From Streptomyces sp. NBC_01276 (GTDB lineage: Bacteria; Actinomycetota; Actinomycetes; Streptomycetales; Streptomycetaceae): a stretch of DNA of 64,000 nt. The DNA lies in NCBI RefSeq assembly GCF_041435355.1, contig NZ_CP108442.1:4648501-4712500 (forward strand), in the 5' to 3' direction. Positions within the stretch are counted from its first letter, which is position 1; the number at the start of each line of letters is the position of its first letter. The notes beneath the pieces are model-generated. The model was not told where the DNA came from. It did no database searches and saw nothing but the letters and a program-made list of their open reading frames with translations. This document shows positions 25,900 to 34,191 of this stretch, in pieces. The position numbers and the translations under genes are program-made.

Positions 25900-27240
25900 T
25901 CACTGCCCCCGGACGGTGACCTTCTGGTCGCTCTGGATCTCCTTGACCAGCTGCTGCACCTTCGCCTTGTCCCAGACGAGGTTGCCGCCCTTCTGGCCGG
26001 AAATGGGCATGTTCATCGACACGCCGTCACCCGATGTGATGCCCTTCATCGCGAAGAACATCTGACCGAGGTCCCACAGCCCCATGTCCTTGTCGACGAC
26101 GAGGGTGTCCAGGCCCGCGCCCATCACCGGGTAGAGGGCGAAGGGGTTGAGGAGCGTGCCCGGCGTGGCCGCCTGGCTCGCCAGCGCCGACAGGAACTTC
26201 TGCTGGTTCTTGGTCCGCTGGAGGTCCGACTCGGCGAAGGCGTAGCGGGTGCGCACGAAGGCCAGCGACTGTTCGCCGTTGAGGGTCTGACGGCCCGCCT
26301 TGAAGTCGGCGCCCGACTTCTCGTCCTTGAAGCCCTGTTCGATGTCGAGCTCCACGCCGCCCAGCGCGTCCACGATGTTCGCGAATCCGGCGAAACCGAT
26401 CTCGGCGTAGTGGTCGATGCGCAGCCCGGTGTTGAACTCGATCGTCCGCACCAGCAGTTCCGGTCCGTCCTCCGCGTACGCCGCGTTGAGCTTGACCCGC
26501 CGGCCCTGGGACGCGAACTTCTTGCCCGACTGGGAGCCGATGAAGGAGGGGATCTCCACGTCCGAGTCGCGCGGCAGCGAGATCATCGTGTTCCCGCTGG
26601 AGCACTTCGCCAGGACCATCATCGAGTCGGTGCGCTTGCCCTCGGCGGAGCCGGTGTGGAGCTTCTTCTTCTCCTCGTCGGACATGCCCTCGCGGCTGTC
26701 GGAGCCGACGATCAGGTACGTGGTGCAGTCGCCCTCCTTGGGGCGCTCGATCACCTTGGAGAGGTCGACCTCGCGGCGCACCTTGGAGTCGGCCCAGAAG
26801 TAGGTGCCGATGGAGGTGACCAGGAGCGCGGAGACCAGCACGATGGAGCCGATCTTGATCCGCCGGCGCCAGTCGGGCGCGGGGCCCGCCGGCCCGCCCG
26901 GACCACCGTTCCCGCCAGGCCGCCCGAGGCGGCCCGGTCCCGCCGGACCGCCGGGGCCCGCGGGCCGGCCGTAGACCTGGCCGGTGTTGTACCCGCTGTC
27001 GTACGAGGCGTCCGGTCCCTGCGTCTGCTGCGGCGGCACTCCGTGGCCGGGGCGGCCCTGCGGCGGTCCCTGCGGGGGGACCGGCGGGCGGGCCGGGCGC
27101 TGCGGCGGCTGCGGCTGCCGCTGGACGTGGCGCATCCGCTGCGCGCCCTCCGGCTGCGGCTGCCCGCTGCCGCGCCCGTACCCGTCATCGCGGCGGCCGC
27201 GCGCGTCGCGCTCGCCGTTCCACCCGTCCCAGTCACTCAT
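25900..27240 (-). CDS. LytR-CpsA-Psr (LCP) family protein 1
   Basis: A 446-residue single-pass membrane protein. A long cytoplasmic N-terminus rich in Gly, Pro, Gln and Arg (about 125 residues) precedes one helix ('IKIGSIVLVSALLVTSIGTYF') and an extracellular LCP domain with 'LIVGSDSREG', 'ISLPRDSDVEIP', 'GFANIVDALGGVELDIE' and 'RTRYAFAESDLQRTKNQQ'. LCP proteins attach lipid-linked glycopolymers to peptidoglycan by phosphotransfer. It has no C-terminal LytR_C domain. The ATG at 27240 ('MSDWDGWNG') is preferred; an upstream in-frame ATG would run into the divergent thioesterase promoter. First of five LCP genes within 12 kb. Confidence 0.9.
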   Translation of the reverse strand: MSDWDGWNGERDARGRRDDGYGRGSGQPQPEGAQRMRHVQRQPQPPQRPARPPVPPQGPPQGRPGHGVPPQQTQGPDASYDSGYNTGQVYGRPAGPGGPAGPGRLGRPGGNGGPGGPAGPAPDWRRRIKIGSIVLVSALLVTSIGTYFWADSKVRREVDLSKVIERPKEGDCTTYLIVGSDSREGMSDEEKKKLHTGSAEGKRTDSMMVLAKCSSGNTMISLPRDSDVEIPSFIGSQSGKKFASQGRRVKLNAAYAEDGPELLVRTIEFNTGLRIDHYAEIGFAGFANIVDALGGVELDIEQGFKDEKSGADFKAGRQTLNGEQSLAFVRTRYAFAESDLQRTKNQQKFLSALASQAATPGTLLNPFALYPVMGAGLDTLVVDKDMGLWDLGQMFFAMKGITSGDGVSMNMPISGQKGGNLVWDKAKVQQLVKEIQSDQKVTVRGQ

Positions 27241-27346
27241 GCGCACAAGGATGCCTGCCGCGGCGTGTCGCCCGACACCCAGGTGGACGCTTCGTACCGC
27301 GGCTGTTGCAGAGCTGATGCCTGCGGCGCCCACTTATGGTGGCTCC

Positions 27347-27883
27347 ATGACAGAAATACCGTCGGTGCCCGCGGGCAAGCCGATCTCGGCCTCCCGGACC
27401 ACGCTCAGCCACATCATGACCGCCAACGACACCAACCTCCTCGGTACCGTGCACGGTGGCGTGATCATGAAGCTGGTGGACGACGCGGCCGGCGCGGTGG
27501 CCGGGCGGCACTCGGGCGGGCCCGCCGTGACGGCGTCGATGGACGAGATGGCCTTCCTCGCCCCGGTCCGGGTCGGCGACCTGGTCCACGTCCGCGCGCA
27601 GTGCAACTGGACCGGCCGCTCCTCGATGGAGATCGGCGTACGGGTCCTCGCGGAGCGGTGGAACGAGTCCACCCCCGCCACCCAGGTCGGCAGCGCCTAC
27701 CTCGTCTTCACCGCGGTCGACTCCGACGGCAAGCCCCGCCAGGTCCCGCCCGTGATCCCGGAGACCGAGCGGGACGAGCGCCGCTACCAGGAGGCGCAGA
27801 TCCGCCGCACCCACCGGCTCGCCCGCCGCCAGGCGATCACCGAGCTGCGCGAGCGCCGCGCCGCCGAGGGCCTCGACGACTGA
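27347..27883 (+). CDS. Hotdog-fold acyl-CoA thioesterase
   Basis: A 178-residue cytoplasmic thioesterase of the YciA/acyl-CoA hydrolase group. The hotdog motif 'NLLGTVHGGVIMKLVDDAAG' carries the catalytic Asp region, and 'ASMDEMAFLAPVRVGDLVHV' and 'GRSSMEIGVRVLAE' complete the domain; the last 35 residues are charged and probably helical. It hydrolyses acyl-CoA to free acid and CoA; chain length is not predictable. The ATG at 27347 has GGTGG 5 bases upstream. It is divergent from LCP 1 and looks monocistronic. Confidence 0.88.
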   Translation: MTEIPSVPAGKPISASRTTLSHIMTANDTNLLGTVHGGVIMKLVDDAAGAVAGRHSGGPAVTASMDEMAFLAPVRVGDLVHVRAQCNWTGRSSMEIGVRVLAERWNESTPATQVGSAYLVFTAVDSDGKPRQVPPVIPETERDERRYQEAQIRRTHRLARRQAITELRERRAAEGLDD

Positions 27884-28097
27884 CGGGCCGGCGGCGGGCG
27901 GCCGCCCGCCAAGGCCACACGCAACACGCCACACGCCGCCGGACCGCCCGGCGGCCGCCCGCCGCCGGCCCGTCGCGTACGGGCTCCGGGGCATACCCGT
28001 GCCTTACGGGGGCCCCGTAGACTGGTCCGTCGACGTCCGGCTGCTCCGCCCGAGCGACGGCCTGCCCCTCGACCGGCCCTGCCGCGGAGAACCCCTG

Positions 28098-29591
28098 ATG
28101 CCGACTGCCACCCAGACCACCGCCGCGGCCCCGTCCGCCCCCGCCCGACCGCGCGCGCGGCGGCTGACCGGGCCCGACTGGCTGTGGGCGGCGCTGCTGA
28201 CCCTCGCGGTCACCGCCTTCCGGGGCGGCACCCCGCAGCTCTGGCGCGACGAGCTGGCCAGCTGGAACGCCGCCTCCCGCTCCACCGGCGAGCTGTTCGC
28301 CATGCTGGGTCACGTCGACGCCGTCTCCGGCCTCTACTACCTGGTGCTGCACGGCTGGGTCTCCGTGTTCGGGGACTCCGCGGCCATGCTGCGGCTGCCC
28401 TCGGCCCTGGCCATGGCCGGCTCCGCCGCCCTGGTGGTGCTGACCGCGCGGGCCCTGTTCGACCGCCGCACCGCCGTCTTCGCCGGGCTGCTGTTCGCGC
28501 TGCTGCCCGTCGTCACCCGGTACGGCACCGAGGCCCGCTCGTACGCCTTCGTCGTCCTCGCCGTCTCGGCCGCGACCTGGCTGCTGCTGCGGGCGCTGGA
28601 GCGGCCGGGTCGGGCGCGCTGGGCCGGGTACGCGGCGGCGGTCGCGGTGGCCGGGCTGCTGCACATGGTGGCCCTGCTGTTCCTGCTGCCGCACGCCATG
28701 GTCGTGGCGCTGCGCTGGTGGCGGGACCGGCGCGGGCGCACGGTGCTCACGTTCGCCCTGGCGGCCGTCGCCGGGCTGCTGCCGGTGATTCCGCTGGTGC
28801 TGCTGGGGCGTCAGCAGGTCGGCCGGCAGATCAGCTGGATCAAGACCCCGCGGATGCGGGACATCGCGGGTCTGTGGGACAACCTCTTCGCCTCCCCGCT
28901 CGTCGGGCTCGGCATCGCCGCGCTGGCCCTGCTGCCGCTGGCCTGGAGCCGGGGCCGGCGCCCCGCCGTGGAGCTGCTGCTGCTGGGCGCGATGCCGATC
29001 GTCGCCGTCTACGTGGTCTCGCAGGGCAGCACCTCGTACTTCATCGACCGCTACGTCCTGTTCACCGTGCCCGCGTGGGCGGTGCTGGCGGCCGCCGGAC
29101 TGGCCGCCCTCAAGCCCCGTGCGGCCGGGGCGGCCGGGCTGGCCGCGCTGGTCCTGCTCGGCGTGCCCGACCAGCGTCACCTGCGTACCGAGCAGGCCAA
29201 GGAGACCTCCGACGGCCGGGCGGCGGCGCGGGTCATCGCGCAGGGCTACCGGCCCGGCGACGGTTTCGTGCCGGTCCGCGGCGCCGACCGGGTGTACATG
29301 GTCGACTTCCAGATCGAGTACTACCTGCCCGGCCGGGTCCGGCTCCACGACGTCTTCGCGGCCCGTTCGGCGCTGGACGCGAACGACCTCTTCCCGCGGG
29401 AGTGCGAGCGGCCCGAGCAGTGCCTCGGCGACACCCGGCGGATCTGGCTCGTCACCCGCGACACCGGCAAGGACGACCCGTACAACCGGCTGCCTGCCGA
29501 CCAGGTGCGGGCGCTGAAGGGCCACTACCGGGTCGCCTCGACGACCGAGGTGCGCGGGCTGCACGTGTCCCTGCTGGAGCGGACCGGCTGA
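28098..29591 (+). CDS. Polytopic glycosyltransferase, GT39/ArnT-like
   Basis: A 497-residue integral membrane protein with about 11 hydrophobic helices and a C-terminal extracytoplasmic domain. The first external loop has 'TPQLWRDELASWNAASR', containing the Asp-Glu pair typical of GT-C glycosyltransferases (PMT_2/ArnT superfamily), and 'YYLVLHGWVSVFGDSAAMLR' and 'RYGTEARSYAFVVLA' are the usual family blocks. These enzymes use polyprenyl-phosphate sugars as donors outside the membrane. The ATG at 28098 follows GGAGA. Its gene converges on LCP 2 through a terminator overlapping both stops. It may use the mannosyl lipid made by the 23593 gene product; this is inference. Confidence 0.85.
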   Translation: MPTATQTTAAAPSAPARPRARRLTGPDWLWAALLTLAVTAFRGGTPQLWRDELASWNAASRSTGELFAMLGHVDAVSGLYYLVLHGWVSVFGDSAAMLRLPSALAMAGSAALVVLTARALFDRRTAVFAGLLFALLPVVTRYGTEARSYAFVVLAVSAATWLLLRALERPGRARWAGYAAAVAVAGLLHMVALLFLLPHAMVVALRWWRDRRGRTVLTFALAAVAGLLPVIPLVLLGRQQVGRQISWIKTPRMRDIAGLWDNLFASPLVGLGIAALALLPLAWSRGRRPAVELLLLGAMPIVAVYVVSQGSTSYFIDRYVLFTVPAWAVLAAAGLAALKPRAAGAAGLAALVLLGVPDQRHLRTEQAKETSDGRAAARVIAQGYRPGDGFVPVRGADRVYMVDFQIEYYLPGRVRLHDVFAARSALDANDLFPRECERPEQCLGDTRRIWLVTRDTGKDDPYNRLPADQVRALKGHYRVASTTEVRGLHVSLLERTG

Positions 29592-29608
29592 ACCCGCCGG
29601 GGTTCAGC
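29587..29608. terminator. Hairpin overlapping two convergent stop codons
   Basis: A 9-bp stem (29587-29595 and 29600-29608, GCTGAACCC / GGGTTCAGC) with a 4-base loop. The plus-strand TGA (29589-29591) and the minus-strand stop (29604-29606) both lie in the stem, so one element serves both genes. Confidence 0.7.
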
Positions 29609-31106
29609 TCCCGCAGACCACCTGGTCCCCGGTGACCACGCCGAACTCGCCCTGGTACGGGTCCTCGGCCCGCACCGGCACGACCTTCTTGAAGTCCGCG
29701 CCCGCGATCACCAGCACCGTGCGCCCCTGTCCGGCGACCGCGCGCAGCTCGCTGCCCGGCAGCGCCGCGGACACCGTCCGCGCCGAGCGGTCCCAGCGGG
29801 GGTCGTACGCGATCACCGTGCGCCGGACCTCGCGGCTGGCGCCGGCCGCCGGGGCCTGGGTGGTGTCGAAGCCGGTGGCGCGCAGGGCGGCGTCCACCCG
29901 CCCGCCGAGCCCGTCGATCCGGGTCCCGTTCTCCACCTGGACGCGGATCTGCCGGGGCGGCACGTCGACCGGGACCGGCGCGGGCCCGCGCGGGGCCTGC
30001 CCGGGGCGGGCGGGGGCCAGCGGCTGGTCCTGGCGCAGCGCCTCGAAGAGCTTGGCGGCCTTCGGCTCGTCCCATTTCACCGTCGAGCCGATGCCCTTGA
30101 CCTGGAAGGAGGGGTCCCCGACCGGCACGGAGGCGAACTCCGACGAGGAGGGGGTGAAGCCCCGCATGGCCTGTCCGAGCGCCAGCATCTGCTCCGACCC
30201 GAAGCCCCTGTCGGCGCGCACCGACCCCAGCAGGGTGGAGCTGACCTCCTTGAACTTCACCGGGTTCAGCAGGACGCCGCCCCCGGTGGCCTGCTTGATC
30301 AGGGCGGCGATGAACCGCTGCTGACGCTGCATCCGGCCCAGGTCGGAGGCCCCGTCCACGTGGCGCGAGCGCACGTACTGCAGGGCCTGGCCGCCGGTGA
30401 GCCGGTGGGTGCCGGGGAGCAGGTCGAGGCCGGTGTAGGTGTCGTGCATGGCCTTGGCCGTGCAGATCTCGACGCCGCCCATCGCGTCGACGGTCTTCAT
30501 GAAGCTGGTGAAGTCGACCTCCAGGTAGTGGTCGATCTTCACGCGGGTCATGTTCTCGACGGTCCGTACGGTCAGGTTGGGGCCGCCCTCGGCGTAGGCG
30601 GCGTTCAGTTTCACCGGGTGGGCCTTGTGCGGATTGCCGGTGACCAGGTCCTGGTGCGCCGGGACCTCGGCGTAGCTGTCCCGGGGCAGGCTGATGACGC
30701 TGGCCCGTTCCCGGTCGGCGGAGAGGTGGACGAGCATCACGGTGTCGGTGCAGTGGCAGGGCGCGCCGCCGAGCCGGTACTCGCGCTTCTCCTCGGGGGT
30801 GATCTTCTCGCGTCCGTCGGTGCCGACCAGCAGGAAGTTCACCCCGTGACCGGCCTGCGGGCGGTTCTTCATGTCCTTGAACGGATCGACCCGTTCGATG
30901 CCGGTGTCCAGGCCGGTCATCACCGCGTGCCCGACCGCCCCGGAGCCCAGCACCACCAGCGAGAGCACGGCCGCGATCCGCACCCCCCAGCGTGGCCGGG
31001 GCTCCCGGTGCCCGGTCCGGCGACCGCCTCCGCCGCCGCGCGCGGACCGTGGCCGGGGTGGCTGGGAGCCGGGGGCGCGTCGGGTGGGACGGTGCGGTTG
31101 GGGCAC
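29604..31106 (-). CDS. LCP family protein 2, with LytR_C domain
   Basis: A 500-residue single-pass protein: Arg/Gly/Pro-rich cytoplasmic N-terminus, one helix ('IAAVLSLVVLGSGAVGHAVM'), the LCP catalytic domain ('LLVGTDGREKI', 'ISLPRDSYAEVP', 'VDAMGGVEICT', 'VRSRHVDGASDLGRMQRQQ') and, after a Pro-rich linker, a LytR_C domain ('IRVQVENGTRIDGLGGRVD'). It ends in a cysteine-containing tail ('DQVVCGS'). The start is set at the GTG at 31106 because GGAGG (31119-31115) is 8 bases upstream; the GTG at 31115 overlaps that Shine-Dalgarno and cannot use it. It is divergent from the GT2 gene that follows. Confidence 0.9.
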   Translation of the reverse strand: MPQPHRPTRRAPGSQPPRPRSARGGGGGRRTGHREPRPRWGVRIAAVLSLVVLGSGAVGHAVMTGLDTGIERVDPFKDMKNRPQAGHGVNFLLVGTDGREKITPEEKREYRLGGAPCHCTDTVMLVHLSADRERASVISLPRDSYAEVPAHQDLVTGNPHKAHPVKLNAAYAEGGPNLTVRTVENMTRVKIDHYLEVDFTSFMKTVDAMGGVEICTAKAMHDTYTGLDLLPGTHRLTGGQALQYVRSRHVDGASDLGRMQRQQRFIAALIKQATGGGVLLNPVKFKEVSSTLLGSVRADRGFGSEQMLALGQAMRGFTPSSSEFASVPVGDPSFQVKGIGSTVKWDEPKAAKLFEALRQDQPLAPARPGQAPRGPAPVPVDVPPRQIRVQVENGTRIDGLGGRVDAALRATGFDTTQAPAAGASREVRRTVIAYDPRWDRSARTVSAALPGSELRAVAGQGRTVLVIAGADFKKVVPVRAEDPYQGEFGVVTGDQVVCGS

Positions 31107-31272
31107 GGGGGACACCTCCGCGGGGGCAGTGCGGGCGGATTATTCATATTCATCTGATTCGTCTGAACAGTAGGCCCATACGATCAGCCTCTGTCCGTAC
31201 CGCTCGTCCGCCGCGCACCCGTTTCCCCCGTACGCGGTAACGTGACACCGATACCCGACCGTGAAGGACCAC

Positions 31273-32298
31273 ATGCCCGCCCAGCAGCCCGCAGTTTCGG
31301 TGATCATGCCGGTGCTCGACGAGGAGCGTCACCTGCGTGACTCCGTCCGGCACATCCTCGGACAGGAGTACGCAGGCGAGATAGAGGTGGTGATCGCGCT
31401 CGGGCCGTCCACGGACCGCACCGACGAGATCGCCGCCGAACTCGTCCGGGACGACCCGCGCGTCCACACCGTCCCGAACCCCACCGGCCGCACCCCCGCA
31501 GCCCTCAACGCCGCGATCAAGGCCTCGCGCCACCCGATCGTGGTGCGCGTCGACGGCCACGGCATGCTCTCCCCGAACTACATCGCCACCGCCGTCCGCC
31601 TCCTGGAGGAGACCGGGGCGCAGAACGTCGGCGGCATCATGCACGCCGAGGGCGAGAACGCCTGGGAGGACGCCGTCGCCGCCGCGATGACCTCGAAGAT
31701 CGGCGTCGGTAACGCGGCCTTCCACACCGGTGGACAGGCCGGCCCGGCCGAGACCGTCTACCTCGGCGTCTTCCGCCGCGAGGCCCTCGAACAGCAGGGC
31801 GGGTACAACGAGGAGTTCATCCGCGCCCAGGACTGGGAGCTGAACTTCCGCATCCGCGAGGCCGGCGGTCTCATCTGGTTCTCGCCCGAACTGAAGGTCC
31901 AGTACCGCCCACGGCCCTCGGTGCGGGCCCTCGCCAAGCAGTACAAGGACTACGGCCGCTGGCGGCACGTGGTGGCCCGCTACCACGCCGGCTCCATCAA
32001 CCTGCGCTACCTGGCCCCGCCGACCGCCGTCTGCGCGATCGCGGCCGGGGTGGTCGCGGGTGTCGCCGTCAGCCCGTGGGCGTTCGCCGTCCCGGCCGGC
32101 TACCTCGCCGCGATCACCGCCGGCTCCGTCCCGGCGGGCAAGGGGCTGCCGCTGAAGGCCAGGGCGCAGATCCCCGTGGCCCTCGCCACGATGCACATGT
32201 GCTGGGGCTACGGCTTCCTCACCAGTCCGCGCTCGCTCGCCCGCAAGGTCATCGCCAGCCGCCGCCCGTCGGTGCGCCGCGACCCGGCCGAGGCCTGA
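31273..32298 (+). CDS. GT2 glycosyltransferase with C-terminal membrane helices
   Basis: A 341-residue GT-A glycosyltransferase. The catalytic domain shows 'VSVIMPVLDEERHLRDSV', the diphosphate-binding Asp in 'VVRVDGHGMLSP', and 'EFIRAQDWELNFRIREAGG' (the EDxDL-like acceptor-site motif as QDWEL). Two or three hydrophobic segments (about 250-300) anchor it to the membrane. It resembles ExoA/succinoglycan-type transferases. The ATG at 31273 is chosen because GAAGGA ends 5 bases before it; the upstream GTG at 31261 overlaps that site. It sits between LCP 2 and LCP 3 and probably builds part of the glycopolymer they ligate. Confidence 0.88.
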   Translation: MPAQQPAVSVIMPVLDEERHLRDSVRHILGQEYAGEIEVVIALGPSTDRTDEIAAELVRDDPRVHTVPNPTGRTPAALNAAIKASRHPIVVRVDGHGMLSPNYIATAVRLLEETGAQNVGGIMHAEGENAWEDAVAAAMTSKIGVGNAAFHTGGQAGPAETVYLGVFRREALEQQGGYNEEFIRAQDWELNFRIREAGGLIWFSPELKVQYRPRPSVRALAKQYKDYGRWRHVVARYHAGSINLRYLAPPTAVCAIAAGVVAGVAVSPWAFAVPAGYLAAITAGSVPAGKGLPLKARAQIPVALATMHMCWGYGFLTSPRSLARKVIASRRPSVRRDPAEA

Positions 32299-32319
32299 GG
32301 GGCCGGGGCACCGACGCGA

Positions 32320-32357
32320 AAGGGGTGACCCGGTCCGTACGGACCGGGTCACCCCTT
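32320..32357. terminator. 17-bp bidirectional terminator
   Basis: Perfect 17-bp stem (32320-32336 and 32341-32357) around GTAC, between the convergent GT2 and LCP 3 genes. Arms begin AAGGGG and end CCCCTT, giving short T-runs on both strands. Confidence 0.92.
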
Positions 32358-32391
32358 CGGCGTTGCGCGGAGCCGGCTCAGCGGCGCCGCG

Positions 32392-34086
32392 TCACCAGCG
32401 GTACGGCTTGTAGACGTCCATGCAGGCACCGGTGTCGGAGCCGTTGATCGCGTCGGCCGTGTCCGGGATCGCACCGGCCGGCGGCGGGGTCTGCTGCGGG
32501 AAGCCGTTGCCCTCGCGCCAGTCCGCGCCCACGACCAGCGTGATCTTCGAGACCTCGTCCGACTGCTGCACCGCCGTGCCCGGGATGCCCAGGGACGCCG
32601 CCACGCTCTGCGCCTCGTCCGCCAGTTCGGGCGTCGGGTAGCGCACCACGGTGGTCTTCTCCGGGGTCAGCGCGCTGTCCGCCCGGGCTCCGGTGAAGCC
32701 CTTGGAGACCAGGACCTCCGCGATCGCGTTCGCCCGGTGGGGCGCCAGCGGCTGGCCGGCCGCGGTGCCGTTGACCACGTTGACGGGGATCTTGTCCGGG
32801 GTGGTGACCGGGGCCTTCGAGGCCCCCTGGGTGGGCTGGGCCGGCTCCTGCGAGCCTCCGGGGGCCGGCTGCGAGGCGCCCGGCGCGGGCTGGGAGGCCG
32901 AGGGGCTCTGCGGGGTCTGCGGCTCGCCGTTCTTGTCGAACGCGACGTCCTTGCGGAGCATCGTCCACAGCTTGTCGGCGTCCGCCGGGTTCACGATGAG
33001 CCGGTCCACGTCCCGCGGGTCCTGGAAGGTCGGCATCGTCGTCATCGTGATGCGGTTGGTGGGGACGTCCTTGAGCTGCATGGCCAGGTTGTAGAGCTTC
33101 TTGACCGAGCCGATCTCCTCGGAGACCTCCAGCGCCTTGGTGCCGGCCTCCGCCAGGTCCGTGATCCGGCCGACGTCGGTGAAGGCGTTCTGGCCCTTGA
33201 GCTCGCGCATCATCGAGTTCATGTACATGTGCTGGGCCTGCGCCCGGCCCAGGTCGCTGCTGAACGCGTGCCGGGTGCGCAGCCACTGGAGCGCCTGCTC
33301 GCCCTTGACCCGGGTCGTGCCCTTCTGGAGCTTGAGGCCGGAGCCGCCGCCGGAGGTGGGCAGCGGCCGGTCCCAGACGTTGTCCTTGACGCAGACCGGG
33401 ACGCCGCCGACGGCGTCGGCCATCTTCACGACACCGGAGAAGTCGATCATCATCCAGTGGTCGATGTAGACGTTGGTCAGCTTCTCCCAGGTGGCCAGCG
33501 TGCAGCCGGGGCCGCCGCGGCCGAGCGACTCGTTGATCATCGCGTTGGTCTTCTTGAACTTCTCGCCGGTCTTGGGATCCGTGCACTCGGGTATGTCGAC
33601 CCGGGTGTCGCGCGGGATGCTCACGACCGAGGCGTTCTCCCGGTCCGCCGACACGTGCAGCAGCATCTGCACGTCCGCGAGCGGGGGGTTCCCCACGGTG
33701 TCGCTGCTGCCGCCGAGTTCCACGTTCTCCGGCTTGTTGCGGCTGTCGGAGCCGATCAGCAGGATGTTCAGCGGGCGCTGGCCCTTGGCGTTGGCGTGGG
33801 TCTTCTCCACGCCGCTCTCACCGCTGAGGCGCTGCCCGCTGCGGATGTTGCCGTCGAGATGACGGTAGTAGAGGTACCCGGCCGCCGACGTCCCCAGGAT
33901 CAGGAACGCCAGCACGGACGCCACCCAGAACAGCACCCGCCGGCGCTTGCGCCGCACGGGTGCCCCACCGCCGCCCTGGCCCGACCGCGGTGGAGGCACC
34001 GCGCCAGAAGCGCCCGTCCCCCCGCCGGATATGCCGCCGGTGGCCTGGTCGGGCGCCCCCTCCCCCCGCACGCTGCTGTGCCTCAC
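32392..34086 (-). CDS. LCP family protein 3, with LytR_C domain
   Basis: A 564-residue single-pass protein: Gly/Pro-rich cytoplasmic part ending in 'RRKRRRV', one helix ('FWVASVLAFLILGTSAAGYLY'), LCP domain ('LLIGSDSRNKP', 'VSIPRDTRVDIPECT', 'MADAVGGVPVCV', 'LRTRHAFSSDLGRAQAQ'), a Pro/Gln/Ser-rich linker (repeats of 'ASQPAPG') and a LytR_C domain ('IPVNVVNGTAAGQPLAPH'). The GTG at 34086 is chosen because an AGGGGGG run lies 5 bases upstream; the GTG at 34107 has none. Four cysteines in and after the LCP domain may form disulfides outside the cell. Confidence 0.9.
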   Translation of the reverse strand: MRHSSVRGEGAPDQATGGISGGGTGASGAVPPPRSGQGGGGAPVRRKRRRVLFWVASVLAFLILGTSAAGYLYYRHLDGNIRSGQRLSGESGVEKTHANAKGQRPLNILLIGSDSRNKPENVELGGSSDTVGNPPLADVQMLLHVSADRENASVVSIPRDTRVDIPECTDPKTGEKFKKTNAMINESLGRGGPGCTLATWEKLTNVYIDHWMMIDFSGVVKMADAVGGVPVCVKDNVWDRPLPTSGGGSGLKLQKGTTRVKGEQALQWLRTRHAFSSDLGRAQAQHMYMNSMMRELKGQNAFTDVGRITDLAEAGTKALEVSEEIGSVKKLYNLAMQLKDVPTNRITMTTMPTFQDPRDVDRLIVNPADADKLWTMLRKDVAFDKNGEPQTPQSPSASQPAPGASQPAPGGSQEPAQPTQGASKAPVTTPDKIPVNVVNGTAAGQPLAPHRANAIAEVLVSKGFTGARADSALTPEKTTVVRYPTPELADEAQSVAASLGIPGTAVQQSDEVSKITLVVGADWREGNGFPQQTPPPAGAIPDTADAINGSDTGACMDVYKPYRW

Positions 34087-34191
34087 GCGTACCCCCCTCA
34101 AGATCACTGATGTCGGTGTTGTGCCGGGCCTACCGGCTACCGCCCGGTCGTGCGGCGGTGGGTGGGTGGCGGCGGCGTAACCGCGCTCCCG